Shown here: positions 12,001 through 20,500 of the stretch, piece after piece
How the letters are laid out: each line of letters opens with the position of its first letter
How positions within the stretch are numbered: position 1 is the stretch's first letter
Assembly: GCA_937974555.1 (NCBI GenBank)
Contig: CALJKR010000023.1
Span: 1 to 23,064, forward strand
Direction of reading: 5' to 3'
From: an uncultured Flavobacteriales bacterium
GTDB lineage: Bacteria > Bacteroidota > Bacteroidia > Flavobacteriales_D > Sanyastnellaceae
DNA length: 23,064 nt
Position numbers and translations under genes: made by a program
The notes under the pieces: generated by a model
Databases searched by the model: none
What the model saw: the letters and a program-made list of their open reading frames with translations, nothing else
What the model was told of the DNA's origin: nothing

Positions 12001-14020
12001 TGTAGCCCACGGCATTTTGTGAGTCATTTACAAACGATACCGCTTGGGGACTGCAGGTGGGCGTTGGGTTTTCCAAATGGAAGTCGGCCAATGCCCCGGC
12101 GATTACTGTGATGGGGTGACTAACGGTGTGGGTACATCCGTGTTCAGAAGTTGCAGTCAATTGTACATTGTAGGTGGGATTGGTGCTGCCCAGGGCGTAG
12201 AAAGTATGCGAACTATTTTCCAATGTGTCGCTTTCAGAGTCGCCAAAATTCCACAGGTATTCCACCGCGCCTGCAGAGGCGTTGGTAAAGTCCACCACCA
12301 AAGGACTACAACCCGTGGTTTCAGAAGAAGTAAACTGTGCTGTTGGCAATCCAAATACGGTGATGGTTTGGTACAACGTGTCACGGCAAGTTCCCCTGCG
12401 GGCGATTAATCTTACATTGTAATCACCCGCTGCATTGTAGGTGGTGGTGGGTGAAGATTGTGTAGAGGTAAGGCTATTGCCAAAATTCCAGTTGTAGTTG
12501 GAGGGATTCCCTGTGCTCTCTTGGTTAAAGGTGACCGTCTGCCCAACACAAGGATTGCTCACGCTGAAATCGGCTGTTGGTGTGTTGTTGATGGTGATAG
12601 TCTTGGTGGCAGTCCCCACGCAACCATTATTGGCAGCGACATTTAATACAACATCATATTGTCCTCCACCCACAAACCATTGTGCGGGAGGATTGGCTCC
12701 AGTGTATGTTTGACCATTGTCAAAGTCCCATTGAAAGGTGGTGGGACTACCCACCGAGGTTAAGCCAAAAGTGACTTGCAAGGAATCGCAGCCGACATCA
12801 CCGGAATAGGTGATGGTTGCGCTGGGTGCGGGAAGTACAACCACGGTGTGGGTGGCTATGTCTACGCAAGACGTAGGCGAAGCGGAGTTGGTGATTCTGA
12901 AAGAAACGGTATAGGTTCCTGCTGCGGTAAAGGCGTAGTTCACTGTTCCTGAAGGCAAGGTTGTCCATGTACCATTAAAATTCCAAGCGTAGGTATTTCC
13001 TCCGATATTCAAAGGAGTGAATGATACGTTCTGTCCAACACATACGGTGTCTTGTGAGATACTGAATTCCGCTATGGGAGGTTCGATGATGTGCACCATT
13101 TGCGTGTCAGAAGCGATGCCGCAGTAGCTACTGTCCAATAGGATGATCGTGTAATCGCCCACCCCAGGAAATGCCGCCACTCGCGGAGTGTTGGGCGGGT
13201 AGGGATACCATGGCGTGGTGGTATTGGCGCCCACTTCAGATGGGGTGCCAAATGTCCATTGCACCAAACGCGGATAGATATTTCCTTGGTTGTAACAGTT
13301 TCGGGTACCGGTGTTGGTAAATGAAAAGGTGGTGTCTGGATAACAACGGGTGATTGTGGTGGTACCGATGTTGGGTTGGTCCTTGTCCCACAAGTGTATG
13401 GGGTTAAATGTAGCGATTGAGGCATTTCCCTGTAGGGTATTGCAATAGTTCTCTGCAGTCAGCGTCACTTCGGTTTCACAATTGACGGTGCCTGGCTCAT
13501 AAAAATGCTCGATGGTTTGCCCCAGATTGGAGGCGTCATAAGTAGCGGTGGTACCGTCACCAAAATCCCATTCGAAAACGGTGGTTTGTGAAACATTGGT
13601 ACTGCTATTTGTAAAAAATAGACTGGCAGGAACACAGGCTTGGGTATCAAAACCAAAAGGGATTTGGATGGAGGCGGCAGTGGGCTGCTCCATCACGACA
13701 ACACCTGTCACCAGACAAGTTGAGCTCAATTGATCGATGGTGACGATGAAAGTATCTACCGCAGCCGCATATACGTGGGGGATGATGCTCCCTGAGTTAA
13801 AGGCAGTGACATTTTGAACCGCAGATCCATCGCCCCAGTTGATGACGACATCTCCCCAGTTACTCAACGTCTGCAAATTAAAAGTGAAATCCCCTCCAGC
13901 ACAGCTGTACCAATATGGATTAGACGAAGGATCTCCTTCATTGTCTAAAACCTTGGGGCAAGGTTGAGCGTAGCTTTTGATAGCCACCAACCCCAATATC
14001 AATAACAATAGAACTCTCAT
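9011..14020 (-). CDS. Giant PKD-repeat surface protein with T9SS type B sorting domain
   Basis: This 1669-residue secreted protein starts with a signal peptide (MRVLLLLILGLVAIKSYAQ). I count about 18 PKD-type repeats by their W-x-F-G-D-G motif or relics of it, from INWGDG near residue 40 to FQWQWGDGN near 1530. Several are degenerate (W-T-F-G-T, W-N-F-N-G, W-N-Y-G-T). Many repeats begin with a conserved Cys-Ser/Glu-Pro (CSP, CEP) and contain a second cysteine (GC-x-D/S), so disulphides are likely. Residues 1572-1669 (FPDAFTPS ... Y-T-L-R-V-Y-D-K-W-G-E-L-I-F ... W-D-G) are a gliding-motility-type (type B) T9SS domain. Residues ~807-977 and ~978-1148 are a two-PKD unit repeated at DNA level every 513 bases. 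It is probably an adhesin or surface filament, exported with the PorP/SprF partner that overlaps its stop codon. Confidence 0.9.
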   Translation of the reverse strand: MRVLLLLILGLVAIKSYAQPCPKVLDNEGDPSSNPYWYSCAGGDFTFNLQTLSNWGDVVINWGDGSAVQNVTAFNSGSIIPHVYAAAVDTFIVTIDQLSSTCLVTGVVVMEQPTAASIQIPFGFDTQACVPASLFFTNSSTNVSQTTVFEWDFGDGTTATYDASNLGQTIEHFYEPGTVNCETEVTLTAENYCNTLQGNASIATFNPIHLWDKDQPNIGTTTITRCYPDTTFSFTNTGTRNCYNQGNIYPRLVQWTFGTPSEVGANTTTPWYPYPPNTPRVAAFPGVGDYTIILLDSSYCGIASDTQMVHIIEPPIAEFSISQDTVCVGQNVSFTPLNIGGNTYAWNFNGTWTTLPSGTVNYAFTAAGTYTVSFRITNSASPTSCVDIATHTVVVLPAPSATITYSGDVGCDSLQVTFGLTSVGSPTTFQWDFDNGQTYTGANPPAQWFVGGGQYDVVLNVAANNGCVGTATKTITINNTPTADFSVSNPCVGQTVTFNQESTGNPSNYNWNFGNSLTSTQSSPTTTYNAAGDYNVRLIARRGTCRDTLYQTITVFGLPTAQFTSSETTGCSPLVVDFTNASAGAVEYLWNFGDSESDTLENSSHTFYALGSTNPTYNVQLTATSEHGCTHTVSHPITVIAGALADFHLENPTPTCSPQAVSFVNDSQNAVGYSWNFDDNQTSTETNPDHVFNATGVNVVFYDVQLIAFSNGACHDTTTVSVAIFPAPDFTMSTQNLSGCSPLNVTMPFILGATQFQWNFGDGGTSTLPQPQHTFVSTDGLPVTYTIQLIARSPFGCYDTLQSTIDVAGAPTANFDINLNQACEPAVIEVYNLSNNGTTFTWNWGDGNTEISDEDTLTHLFTHPDDFVHYYNITLSTSSVNGCSSTAVENFTLYPEVNAAFTVMNPTQNCSPYSAAFQNNSTAAQNYQWNFGDGSATSEAQPNHIFLSGLYSDTTYTTQLIASSNFGCSDTMEFDIDVDFTPAAVFTLPTGEGCEPATMTVYNQSTGDVTSTWNWGDNTSVQSDEDTLTHMYSNPDNLTHVYNVTLTVATTGGCSSAVTQNFTLFPEVTADFSIINSGENCAPFNAAFQNNSIAADQYVWTFGDGTGSNLNSPTHTYANPIYQDTTYQVMLVALSNEGCKDTLYQFIDVSRTPVAFFAITDTTGCYPVAVTLDNGSVGADSYSWNYGTGETSINQEDVHTHNYFNLTQNPVVNNITLTAMTTAGCYDHYTLPITIPAGIEANFTYNPEGCSPFNSQFLNQSSGANTYQWTFGDGNTSSAINPNHTFVTGAVDTFYTVTLTAFNTFGCSNTLSQTVHVYPVPQAAISATPNPQTWPLPVVFTNNSNSALPTNYIWDLGDGTLVNAENPGEHNYATWDNYNVLLLANNGHCSDTAYTTVQIIAPDPVAGFIGDSIGCAPLVVSFQDTSLFAQGWLWDFGDGGASINSSPVHVFDIPGTYDIRLVVIGYNGQMDTATHYMAVTVHPRAEAAFTVTPNQVVIPQQPVFTVNISQEANQFQWQWGDGNVDTTLSPSHKYTEAGLYDITLIANNEFNCPDTLTQFAAVKAIGGGLLEFPDAFTPSLRGPYDGNVDVTSYDNDLFFPKFEGIETYTLRVYDKWGELIFQSQDILKGWDGYYRERICQQDVYIWKADGIFQNGQSYSMVGQVTLIRN
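10578..11603 (-). repeat. Tandem 513-base super-repeat within the PKD gene
   Basis: Matching anchors recur exactly 513 bases apart: TCGAT at 11604, 11091 and 10578; GTATCCTCAT at 11454 and 10941; GTTTTGAA at 11264 and 10751; ATTCCAAG at 10979 and 10466. Each unit encodes 171 residues, comprising one PKD domain with CEPA and WNWGD motifs followed by one with FQNNS and FGDG motifs. A decayed third copy follows below 10578. The spacing is preserved to the base. Confidence 0.75.
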
Positions 14021-14093
14021 ATATAGTATACGAAGTTCCTATAAAAAGGTTGGGCTTTTTTCTAAAAATTTGAAGGTTTTTAGCCTTGGCCTG

Positions 14094-14576
14094 TTAAGAT
14101 TGAATCTTGATGTTTTCTACAATCTTGGCAACAACAGGACAAACCAAGGTATTGCGGTAGGTGAGCTCCAAAATTTGTGACATGTTTTTTCGGTCCGTGT
14201 GTGGGTACTCCCGACAGGCTTTGGGTCGCACCTCATAGATACTGCATTTGTTGTCTTCACCTAAAAATGTGCAGGGAGATTGATTCAAAACCCAATCCCC
14301 ATCTTCGTCAATGTGTAGGTGTTTTTGGGTGAGTTCAGCAGGTCTGATTTTTAGATGCTGCGCGATTCGCTCAATGTCAATGTTTCTGAAAATGGGACTG
14401 GTGGTTTTGCAACAGTTGGCGCAATCCAAGCAATCTACTTTTTCAAACATTTGCTCATGCTGGGTATGAAATTGATCGTCTAATTTTTTGTTTGACTTTT
14501 GATTCAACAACCACTTCTTATTCAATTTGCGGTCAGCTTTTCCTTTGTCTAACCATTTTTTGTATTCATCATTCAT
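14094..14576 (-). CDS. YkgJ-family cysteine-cluster protein
   Basis: This 160-residue cytoplasmic protein has the family's cysteine pattern: CLDCANCC (49-56), then CTFL, C-S-I-Y-E-V-R-P-K-A-C-R-E-Y-P, and a late VCPVV. YkgJ-type proteins are predicted to bind zinc or an iron-sulfur centre; their chemistry is poorly defined. The lysine-rich N-terminus (D-K-G-K-A-D-R-K-L-N-K-K-W-L) is an added helix. The start overlaps the end of the upstream di-heme peroxidase gene by 8 bases, so translation is coupled and a role with the metalloproteins of this cluster is likely. A weak A/T stem (7-base arms, 14062-14083) follows the stop, then the PKD gene starts 73 bases on. Confidence 0.85.
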   Translation of the reverse strand: MNDEYKKWLDKGKADRKLNKKWLLNQKSNKKLDDQFHTQHEQMFEKVDCLDCANCCKTTSPIFRNIDIERIAQHLKIRPAELTQKHLHIDEDGDWVLNQSPCTFLGEDNKCSIYEVRPKACREYPHTDRKNMSQILELTYRNTLVCPVVAKIVENIKIQS

Positions 14577-15690
14577 GGGGATCTCGGAAAGCAGGGTTAT
14601 TCAAATATGCGGTATCAGTCAAACAATTTAAAAAGGCAATCAAATCACTTTTGGCAGTGGCGGAAAGTTGCAATCCACCGGAGGTAAATTTCATGAAGGA
14701 GTCAATGGTGGTGGATGGATGGCCTCCAGAGTTGTAATGTTCAATTACTTCGGCCAAAGTTGTGAATCTCCCATCATGCATGTAGGGCGCGGAGTATGCG
14801 ATGTTGCGCAAAGTAGGTGTTTTAAACTTTCCACTGTCCAAGGGATTGAGGGTGGTCATGTAGCGACCCGGATCGGCTTGAAAATGAAAATCCAATCCAT
14901 TGTTGTGGAACAGGCCATCGGTCATTTGCATATCCCCAAATCCATGGCAATGGAAGCAATCTGCTCCAAATGATCCTCCTGGAACTTGATCCGGACTTCC
15001 TCCTTCGGTGGTATACAATACAAAACCGCGGTATTCTTCATCCGTGAAATTGTATTGCCCGATGCGTTGTTTATCAAATTTAGATCCTGCGCTAATCATG
15101 GTTCGTATAAAACTAGCAATGGCCTTGGCTGCTCGTTTTTTGGTGATGGTGGTTGATCCAAATGCGGCTTTAAAAAGAGGTGGATACAAAGTGTCTTGGG
15201 CCAATTTTTCTACGACGTTGTCCCAGTCTTCATGCATCTCTATGGGATTTTCTACGGGGTCCAATATCTGTTCCTCCAGCGTCGCCCGGCGGCCATCCCA
15301 AAAGAAATATTTTGCCCATCCCAAGTTGATGAGTGGCATGGACTGACGATTGCCCAATGTACCGCCCACACCCGCTGAGAAGCGATTGCTGTCTGAAAAA
15401 TTGTGTTCAGGAGCATGGCAGCTTCCACAAGAGATGCTGTTGTCTAAACTCAATTTTTTCTCCCAAAATAAATACCTCCCCAAGGTTACTCCCTCAACGG
15501 TTAATGGGTTGCCATTGGGAATATCCATGGGCGGAAAGAAAGGGGGGATCTGAAGATTGTATGCGGTGGTGTTTGAAAAATCATCGCGCTCCACTGTCTT
15601 CTCGTCTTCTTCCATGATGTCATACTTGCAACCCACAGCGGTCGCCAATAAAGCGATGCAAAGTCCAATGTATGTTGAGCGAAGTTTCAT
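14569..15690 (-). CDS. Di-heme cytochrome c peroxidase/MauG-family lipoprotein (second in cluster)
   Basis: This 373-residue protein carries two c-type heme sites, CGSCH (88-92) and CFHCH (245-249). Family blocks include VTLGRYLFWEKKLS (68-81), the P-L-I-N-L-G-W segment, LDPVENPIEMH (143-153), KFKTPTLRNIAYSAPYMHDGRFTTLAEVIEHYNSGG (288-323) and the closing ALIAFL-like helix. The N-terminus MKLRSTYIGLCIALLATAVGC is a lipoprotein signal with Cys21, so the enzyme is probably membrane-anchored in the periplasm. MauG/CcpA-type enzymes use peroxide either to detoxify it or to oxidise a partner protein. The start is 3 bases after the preceding peroxidase gene. Its last 8 bases overlap the YkgJ-type gene. 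The target here is inferred from the MbnP neighbour, not shown. Confidence 0.92.
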   Translation of the reverse strand: MKLRSTYIGLCIALLATAVGCKYDIMEEDEKTVERDDFSNTTAYNLQIPPFFPPMDIPNGNPLTVEGVTLGRYLFWEKKLSLDNSISCGSCHAPEHNFSDSNRFSAGVGGTLGNRQSMPLINLGWAKYFFWDGRRATLEEQILDPVENPIEMHEDWDNVVEKLAQDTLYPPLFKAAFGSTTITKKRAAKAIASFIRTMISAGSKFDKQRIGQYNFTDEEYRGFVLYTTEGGSPDQVPGGSFGADCFHCHGFGDMQMTDGLFHNNGLDFHFQADPGRYMTTLNPLDSGKFKTPTLRNIAYSAPYMHDGRFTTLAEVIEHYNSGGHPSTTIDSFMKFTSGGLQLSATAKSDLIAFLNCLTDTAYLNNPAFRDPHE

Positions 15691-15693
15691 GTC

Positions 15694-16710
15694 TTACAAA
15701 GGTAACCACCTTTTATTTTGAACAGCATTCCAATCCGTTAAGCTTTGAAGAAATGCCAGGAGATCTTTTTTGTCTTGTTCTGTCCAATGCTGGGGTTGAA
15801 TTCGGTTGTCTTTCTGGGGTCGATGCACTTCCCCGCCTTGGTTGTAAAATTCTATGACCGCCTCCAAGTGATCCACTTGTCCATGGTGGAAGTAAGGTGG
15901 GGTCAATTCGATGTTTCGCAAGGTGGGGGTTTTGAATTTGTATCGGTCACGCAGGTGGTAGCTTTCTCTTTCTTTCCCTTGGTCCAGGGTGTCAGAAATT
16001 CCAATATCGTAAAATCCATAGTCGGTAAACAAGGGAGGGGTGTGGCATTGGGTGCATTGGGCTTTTGCGGATTTGAAAATTTGCCATCCCCTTTCTTCAG
16101 ATTCGGTAAAAGTTTCTGTTTGATGATAAACCACCCGATCAAAGTGACTATCCAGGCTGATGAGACTTCGTTGAAAATTGGCCAAAGCCCTCACCACTAC
16201 AAAGTAATCCAGTGGCCGGTGATAGGCTTTTCTCGACCACTGCTGATAGGTGCTGTCCTGCGTGAGGGCGGCGGGCAATTCCAAGGCGCTGCCCATCATT
16301 TCATGTTGGGCCAACAAGGGAGCCAATCCCTGGAGCTCCAGGGTTTTTACGCCGCCTTCCATCATCAAATGCGGCGACCAAGCCAGATTAAAAAGGGTGG
16401 GTGAATTTCGATTCCCCAGCTCGCCATGTGCACCCTTTGCAGTGGATTGCCCATCGGTAAAGGCCATCACCAAGGCATGGCAACTGGCACACGAGGTTTT
16501 TCCGTCACCGGAGAGTCGGGTGTCGTAAAATAGTTTTCGCCCCAATTCGATGCTGCAAAAGGTAAATGGATTGTCAGCAGGCAATTGGGGTTGTTTTAAA
16601 ATACCAAAGGTTCTAAATTTCGCTGGGCTCAAATCACAATCACACGGGATGGAGGATTGGCAGGAAACCAAAAGCAGAATGATTGAGGCCAATACCAACC
16701 CCTTCATCAT
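15694..16710 (-). CDS. Di-heme cytochrome c peroxidase/MbnH-MauG-family lipoprotein (first in cluster)
   Basis: This 338-residue protein has heme motifs CASCH (74-78) and CTQCH (219-223). It also shows IELGRKLFYDTRLSGDGKTSC (54-74), NRNSPTLFNLAW (100-111), KFKTPTLRNIELTPPYFHHGQ (258-278) and a final D-L-L-A-F-L-Q-S-L helix. The N-terminus MMKGLVLASIILLLVSC is a lipoprotein signal (Cys17), and two extra cysteines follow (PCDCD). I chose the ATG at 16708-16710 because it overlaps the MbnP-type stop as ATGA and puts the signal peptide first. A longer open frame upstream lies inside the neighbour. Directly following an MbnP gene is the position of MbnH, which oxidises a tryptophan of MbnP, so this is the better MbnH candidate of the two peroxidases. 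That assignment is by context. Confidence 0.92.
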   Translation of the reverse strand: MMKGLVLASIILLLVSCQSSIPCDCDLSPAKFRTFGILKQPQLPADNPFTFCSIELGRKLFYDTRLSGDGKTSCASCHALVMAFTDGQSTAKGAHGELGNRNSPTLFNLAWSPHLMMEGGVKTLELQGLAPLLAQHEMMGSALELPAALTQDSTYQQWSRKAYHRPLDYFVVVRALANFQRSLISLDSHFDRVVYHQTETFTESEERGWQIFKSAKAQCTQCHTPPLFTDYGFYDIGISDTLDQGKERESYHLRDRYKFKTPTLRNIELTPPYFHHGQVDHLEAVIEFYNQGGEVHRPQKDNRIQPQHWTEQDKKDLLAFLQSLTDWNAVQNKRWLPL

Positions 16711-17477
16711 GGAATGGAAAAAGCACTCTGATACAAATCCATGGCCCGCAATGCCAAAGGCAAATTGCCTGAGGTATGGGTTAGATAGTCCACATCCAAA
16801 TCCATGGTGTCTTGGTCGTTCCAAAAACATTTTTGCGCATCAAAGAGAATATTGAATTGATAGGCATCACCGGCTTTTACGGTGACATCTGCAATGTCAA
16901 GGGTTATCGTTCTAAATAATGTGTCGTCTCCACAATGATAAGCGATGGGGTCTATGAGTGGCTGGTTTTCTGATCCACTGAGATCACACTTGCCGTTCAA
17001 TTGGTAAAAAATATACCCGGTATTCCATGTCCAAAACATGCCTGCAGCCCCAGCGACAGAGAGGGGATGCGCATTGGGATAGGTGGTTGGATCTACGCTG
17101 GTATTATATACAGCGGGAATGCCCAAGGAGAAACGCAAGGCTTTGATTTTTGCGGGTTGGGCCGCAGTACTGATGGTGGGGTCTGCAAACCAATTCATCA
17201 ATGCAAAATCTTTGAGTACAATGCTGCTGTCGTTTTCGTCGATGAGTGCTACTTGACTTATATAACCACGGAGATCTTCCAGAAGAAGTCTGCGATTGAA
17301 TGCGTCGCGGTAAGTTTGACCTTGGATTAAATCATCGTTTCCATATTTTGTAATCCAATGCACAATGTACGTAGCATCCGTGTTTCCTTCCGGTTCCTGG
17401 GGTTCCTTGCACGCACTGCATTGGGTGAGTACAAGCATCATCGCGCAAGCGCCCATGAAAAGACGAAAATTATTCAT
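16707..17477 (-). CDS. MbnP-family lipoprotein
   Basis: This 256-residue protein has a lipoprotein signal (MNNFRLFMGACAMMLVLTQC, Cys20), so it is anchored in the cell envelope. The family signature is clear: L-R-F-S-L-G-I-P (114-121), an aspartate/proline-rich loop, then GMFWTWNTGYIFYQLNG (146-162), Y-H-C-G-D with H181, and a beta-rich end with QFNILFD. MbnP proteins are periplasmic copper-binding partners of methanobactin-type clusters; their di-heme partner MbnH converts a tryptophan to kynurenine. Here W149/W151 in the signature block are candidates. The ATG at 17475-17477 was preferred over an upstream frame extension. A -7-like TATATTTT (minus strand, 17484-17491) lies 6 bases before it. 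No methanobactin-type precursor was seen, so copper handling is inferred from the family. Confidence 0.85.
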   Translation of the reverse strand: MNNFRLFMGACAMMLVLTQCSACKEPQEPEGNTDATYIVHWITKYGNDDLIQGQTYRDAFNRRLLLEDLRGYISQVALIDENDSSIVLKDFALMNWFADPTISTAAQPAKIKALRFSLGIPAVYNTSVDPTTYPNAHPLSVAGAAGMFWTWNTGYIFYQLNGKCDLSGSENQPLIDPIAYHCGDDTLFRTITLDIADVTVKAGDAYQFNILFDAQKCFWNDQDTMDLDVDYLTHTSGNLPLALRAMDLYQSAFSIP

Positions 17478-17547
17478 AGTTCTAAAATATATCAACATTG
17501 AATAACTATCTGTTAAACACGTCACAAAGTCATTTATTTTCGTCGGA

Positions 17548-20500
17548 ATGAGAGTTCAATCGCCGCAATTTTGGGTATGTAGAAGTTCCGCAGGTAGCGG
17601 AAAGACGTACAATTTGGTAAAACAATATTTGCGATTGTGCCTTCGAGAAGATCATCCAGACCGCTACGCGCGCATTCTTGCAATTACATTCACCAACAAT
17701 GCGGCAGCCGAGATGAAAAAACGTATTCTCGATCGCCTGCACGATTTCTCACATGGAACGCAGATGAAGTCCACCGATGGGGCTTATGGTTTGTTCCACG
17801 ATATAGCCGCGGAATTGCAAATAGATCCGTATGCATTGGAGGAACGTGCGCAAAAAACGTTGACCCACATCTTACATCATTACCACCGTTTTTCTGTATC
17901 TACGATCGATGCCTTCATTCACCGCATCGTACGTTCTTTTGCCCGAGATCTTTGGATGCATCCCGATTTTGAAATTGAGATGGACGTGGATCGTGTTTTG
18001 GAAGAGGTGGTGGATCGATGCTTGGATCAAACAGGAAAGGTGGCTTCCATCACGGGTTATTTGAAAAAGTTGGTTCAATTTCAAATGGAGGAAGGCAAGT
18101 CTTGGAATCCCAAAACAGTCATGCTGGAATTTGCCAAAACCATGTACACGGAAAATGGCATGGAAGCTTTGGAGCGTCAAGCAGGATTGACCCTGGATGA
18201 TTTTACCCAGGTTTTCCAAAGTTTGATTCAATGGCGAGCAGAGTTGGCCAAGAAGCCTTTGCAGCTCGCCAAGGATGCCGCTGCTCTTTTGGAATCTTGC
18301 TCCCCCGATATCAAAGAGCATCACTACTTCAGTGGTCAGCCCTACAACAAATTGAAATCTCTTTCAGAGCAAGTATTGATTGATGAAAAGAACAATCCTT
18401 TTATGGCCAAAGAACTTTCTTCTCGCTGGACGGGTGCAATGGAAGCCGCTTGGACCAAGATCAAAGGCAAGTCGTCCATCAAGGATGCATTTGAGCAAAA
18501 TGCGGACGCCGTCAATCAATGTGTGTTGGGTCTCTGGGAATGGTACCAAAGTGATGAGATCAAGTCCTATTACTTGGTGGATAAATGGATTGCCAATTTT
18601 TACGCTTTGGGTCTTGTGCACTACCTGCACGATGTGGCTGAGGAATTGAAATCAGAAAGAAATTTTTTGATGATACAAGATTTTCATCAGGTGATTTCTA
18701 AAGTAATCATCGACAATCCCACACCTTTCATTTATGAAAAAGTAGGCGAAAGATTTGACGATTTGTTGTTTGACGAGTTTCAAGATACCTCGCAATTGCA
18801 ATGGAAAAATTTCCTCCCTTTGGTTCATCAAAGTTTGTCCAAGGGTGGAGAGGTATTTGTTGTTGGCGATGGAAAACAAAGTATTTATCGTTGGAGGAAT
18901 GGGGATGTCAAGCAATTTGTACAATTGCCGGTTGTTCCTATGAATGCAGGATTGCTGGGTTTGGAATCGTTGGTTCAGTCGAGCTATCAGCCTTTGCATT
19001 TGGATTCCAATTTTAGAAGTTTCAAAAATGTGGTTTTATTTAACAACGCCGTTTTTGAGCGATTGGGTGGCGAGATGTCCCCGATGATGAAGGCCGTGTA
19101 CCAAGGCCAAGAGCAAAAAGACAAGCACAGTCACGTGGGTTCGGCCCATTATCATGTCTTTCAGCAAGAAGAAAAAACCCGGGAGTTGATGATTGAAGAT
19201 TTGGTCGCTGTGGTAAAAGATTGCCAAGCCAAAGGATTCTCATTGTCTGATATCGCAATATTAACCCGCAAGGGAAAATCGGATGCTAGTCCGATTGCAC
19301 AAGCTTTGAAGGCGGCTCAGATTCCAATCAATACCCAAGACAGTTTTTTATTGGCACAATCTCCCAAGGTTAGATTGCTCATGGCTTATTTGACCTACTT
19401 GGCACAACCCAAGGAATTGTATTATCGCTTTGATTTGATTCGCTCAATATCCGAAGTTTTCCCACAGGAATTTTCACGACATGAGGCATTGTTGTCCAGC
19501 ATGCAAGAAAGGGTGAGAAAGGATGGGACCAAGCGCATGGAGCTTTCTGAGATTTCAGCGGTTGTAGAACAATGGCGACCTGCTTTGCCGATGCGCTGGC
19601 TATCGGGTTCTTCTGCTTATGATATTGCCAGAACAGCCATTACCATCATGGGCATAGCGGTGGATGAATATGTCGAGTATCTTTTGGATCAGTTGTCTCA
19701 AAAGTCTCAATTTTGGGGATACTATCCCTCAGAGTTGGTTCGCTGGTGGGACAAAGCCAAGGGCAAACTTTGTATCAATAGCCAGGTAAGTGCAGAGGCG
19801 GTTCAGATTATGACGGTGCATCGTTCCAAAGGTTTGGAATTTCCGGTTGTGATCTATCCGCGATTTATGACCAAAAAACCGCACCAACAGATATGGGTTC
19901 CTGTTCAAGATAGCCGCGTTCCGCTTCAAGATGCCATGCTGCGCTTCAGCGGCGGAGCGCCCAAATATTACCATCCAGATGCTTTTGTGGAGGAATATGA
20001 AGAGTCGATTTTGGATGATTTAAATCTGATGTATGTCGCGCAAACCAGGGCAGTTCAACGACTGTATATATTACAAGAAGACAAAGGAGGGGCCAGTACA
20101 GCTCCACCATCTGAATTGAGCTGGGAAACGCTAATTACCCATCACTTGATTGAATTGATGAAAGAGAAGGGCAAGGAAAAAGAGGAGAACAAATGGATTT
20201 TTGGCGATGATATTCCATCCATTTCGGAAGCCAAAAAGGCGGTGGAAGTTCAAATAGAAAATTTGGATCATTCGGACCAGTCCCGTTCCATTCGAATTCG
20301 CTACTCAGCGACCAAGCGGCAACTGGGAGAGAAATTTTCAGCGTCAAGGAAGAAGGGCGAGTTGTACCATGCTTATTTGCAAGGTTTGATTTTGGGACAT
20401 ACGGAAACGGCATTGTCGCTTTATTTACAACAAAGAGGGTTTCAAACCACGACAGAGGAATGGCATTCCTTAGAAGAATTGAAAAATAAAATGGAATCCC

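Noticed and set aside
14027..14043. TATACGAAGTTCCTATA resembles half-sites of loxP and FRT recombination targets
   Set aside because: Only one half-site of about 11 bases for each is present, with no spacer and inverted second arm. It lies just before the start of the PKD gene and is best explained by chance.
14062..14083. A/T stem with 7-base arms after the YkgJ-type gene as a terminator
   Set aside because: The stem has no GC-rich core and the downstream run is A-rich on the coding strand, so terminator activity is not supported.
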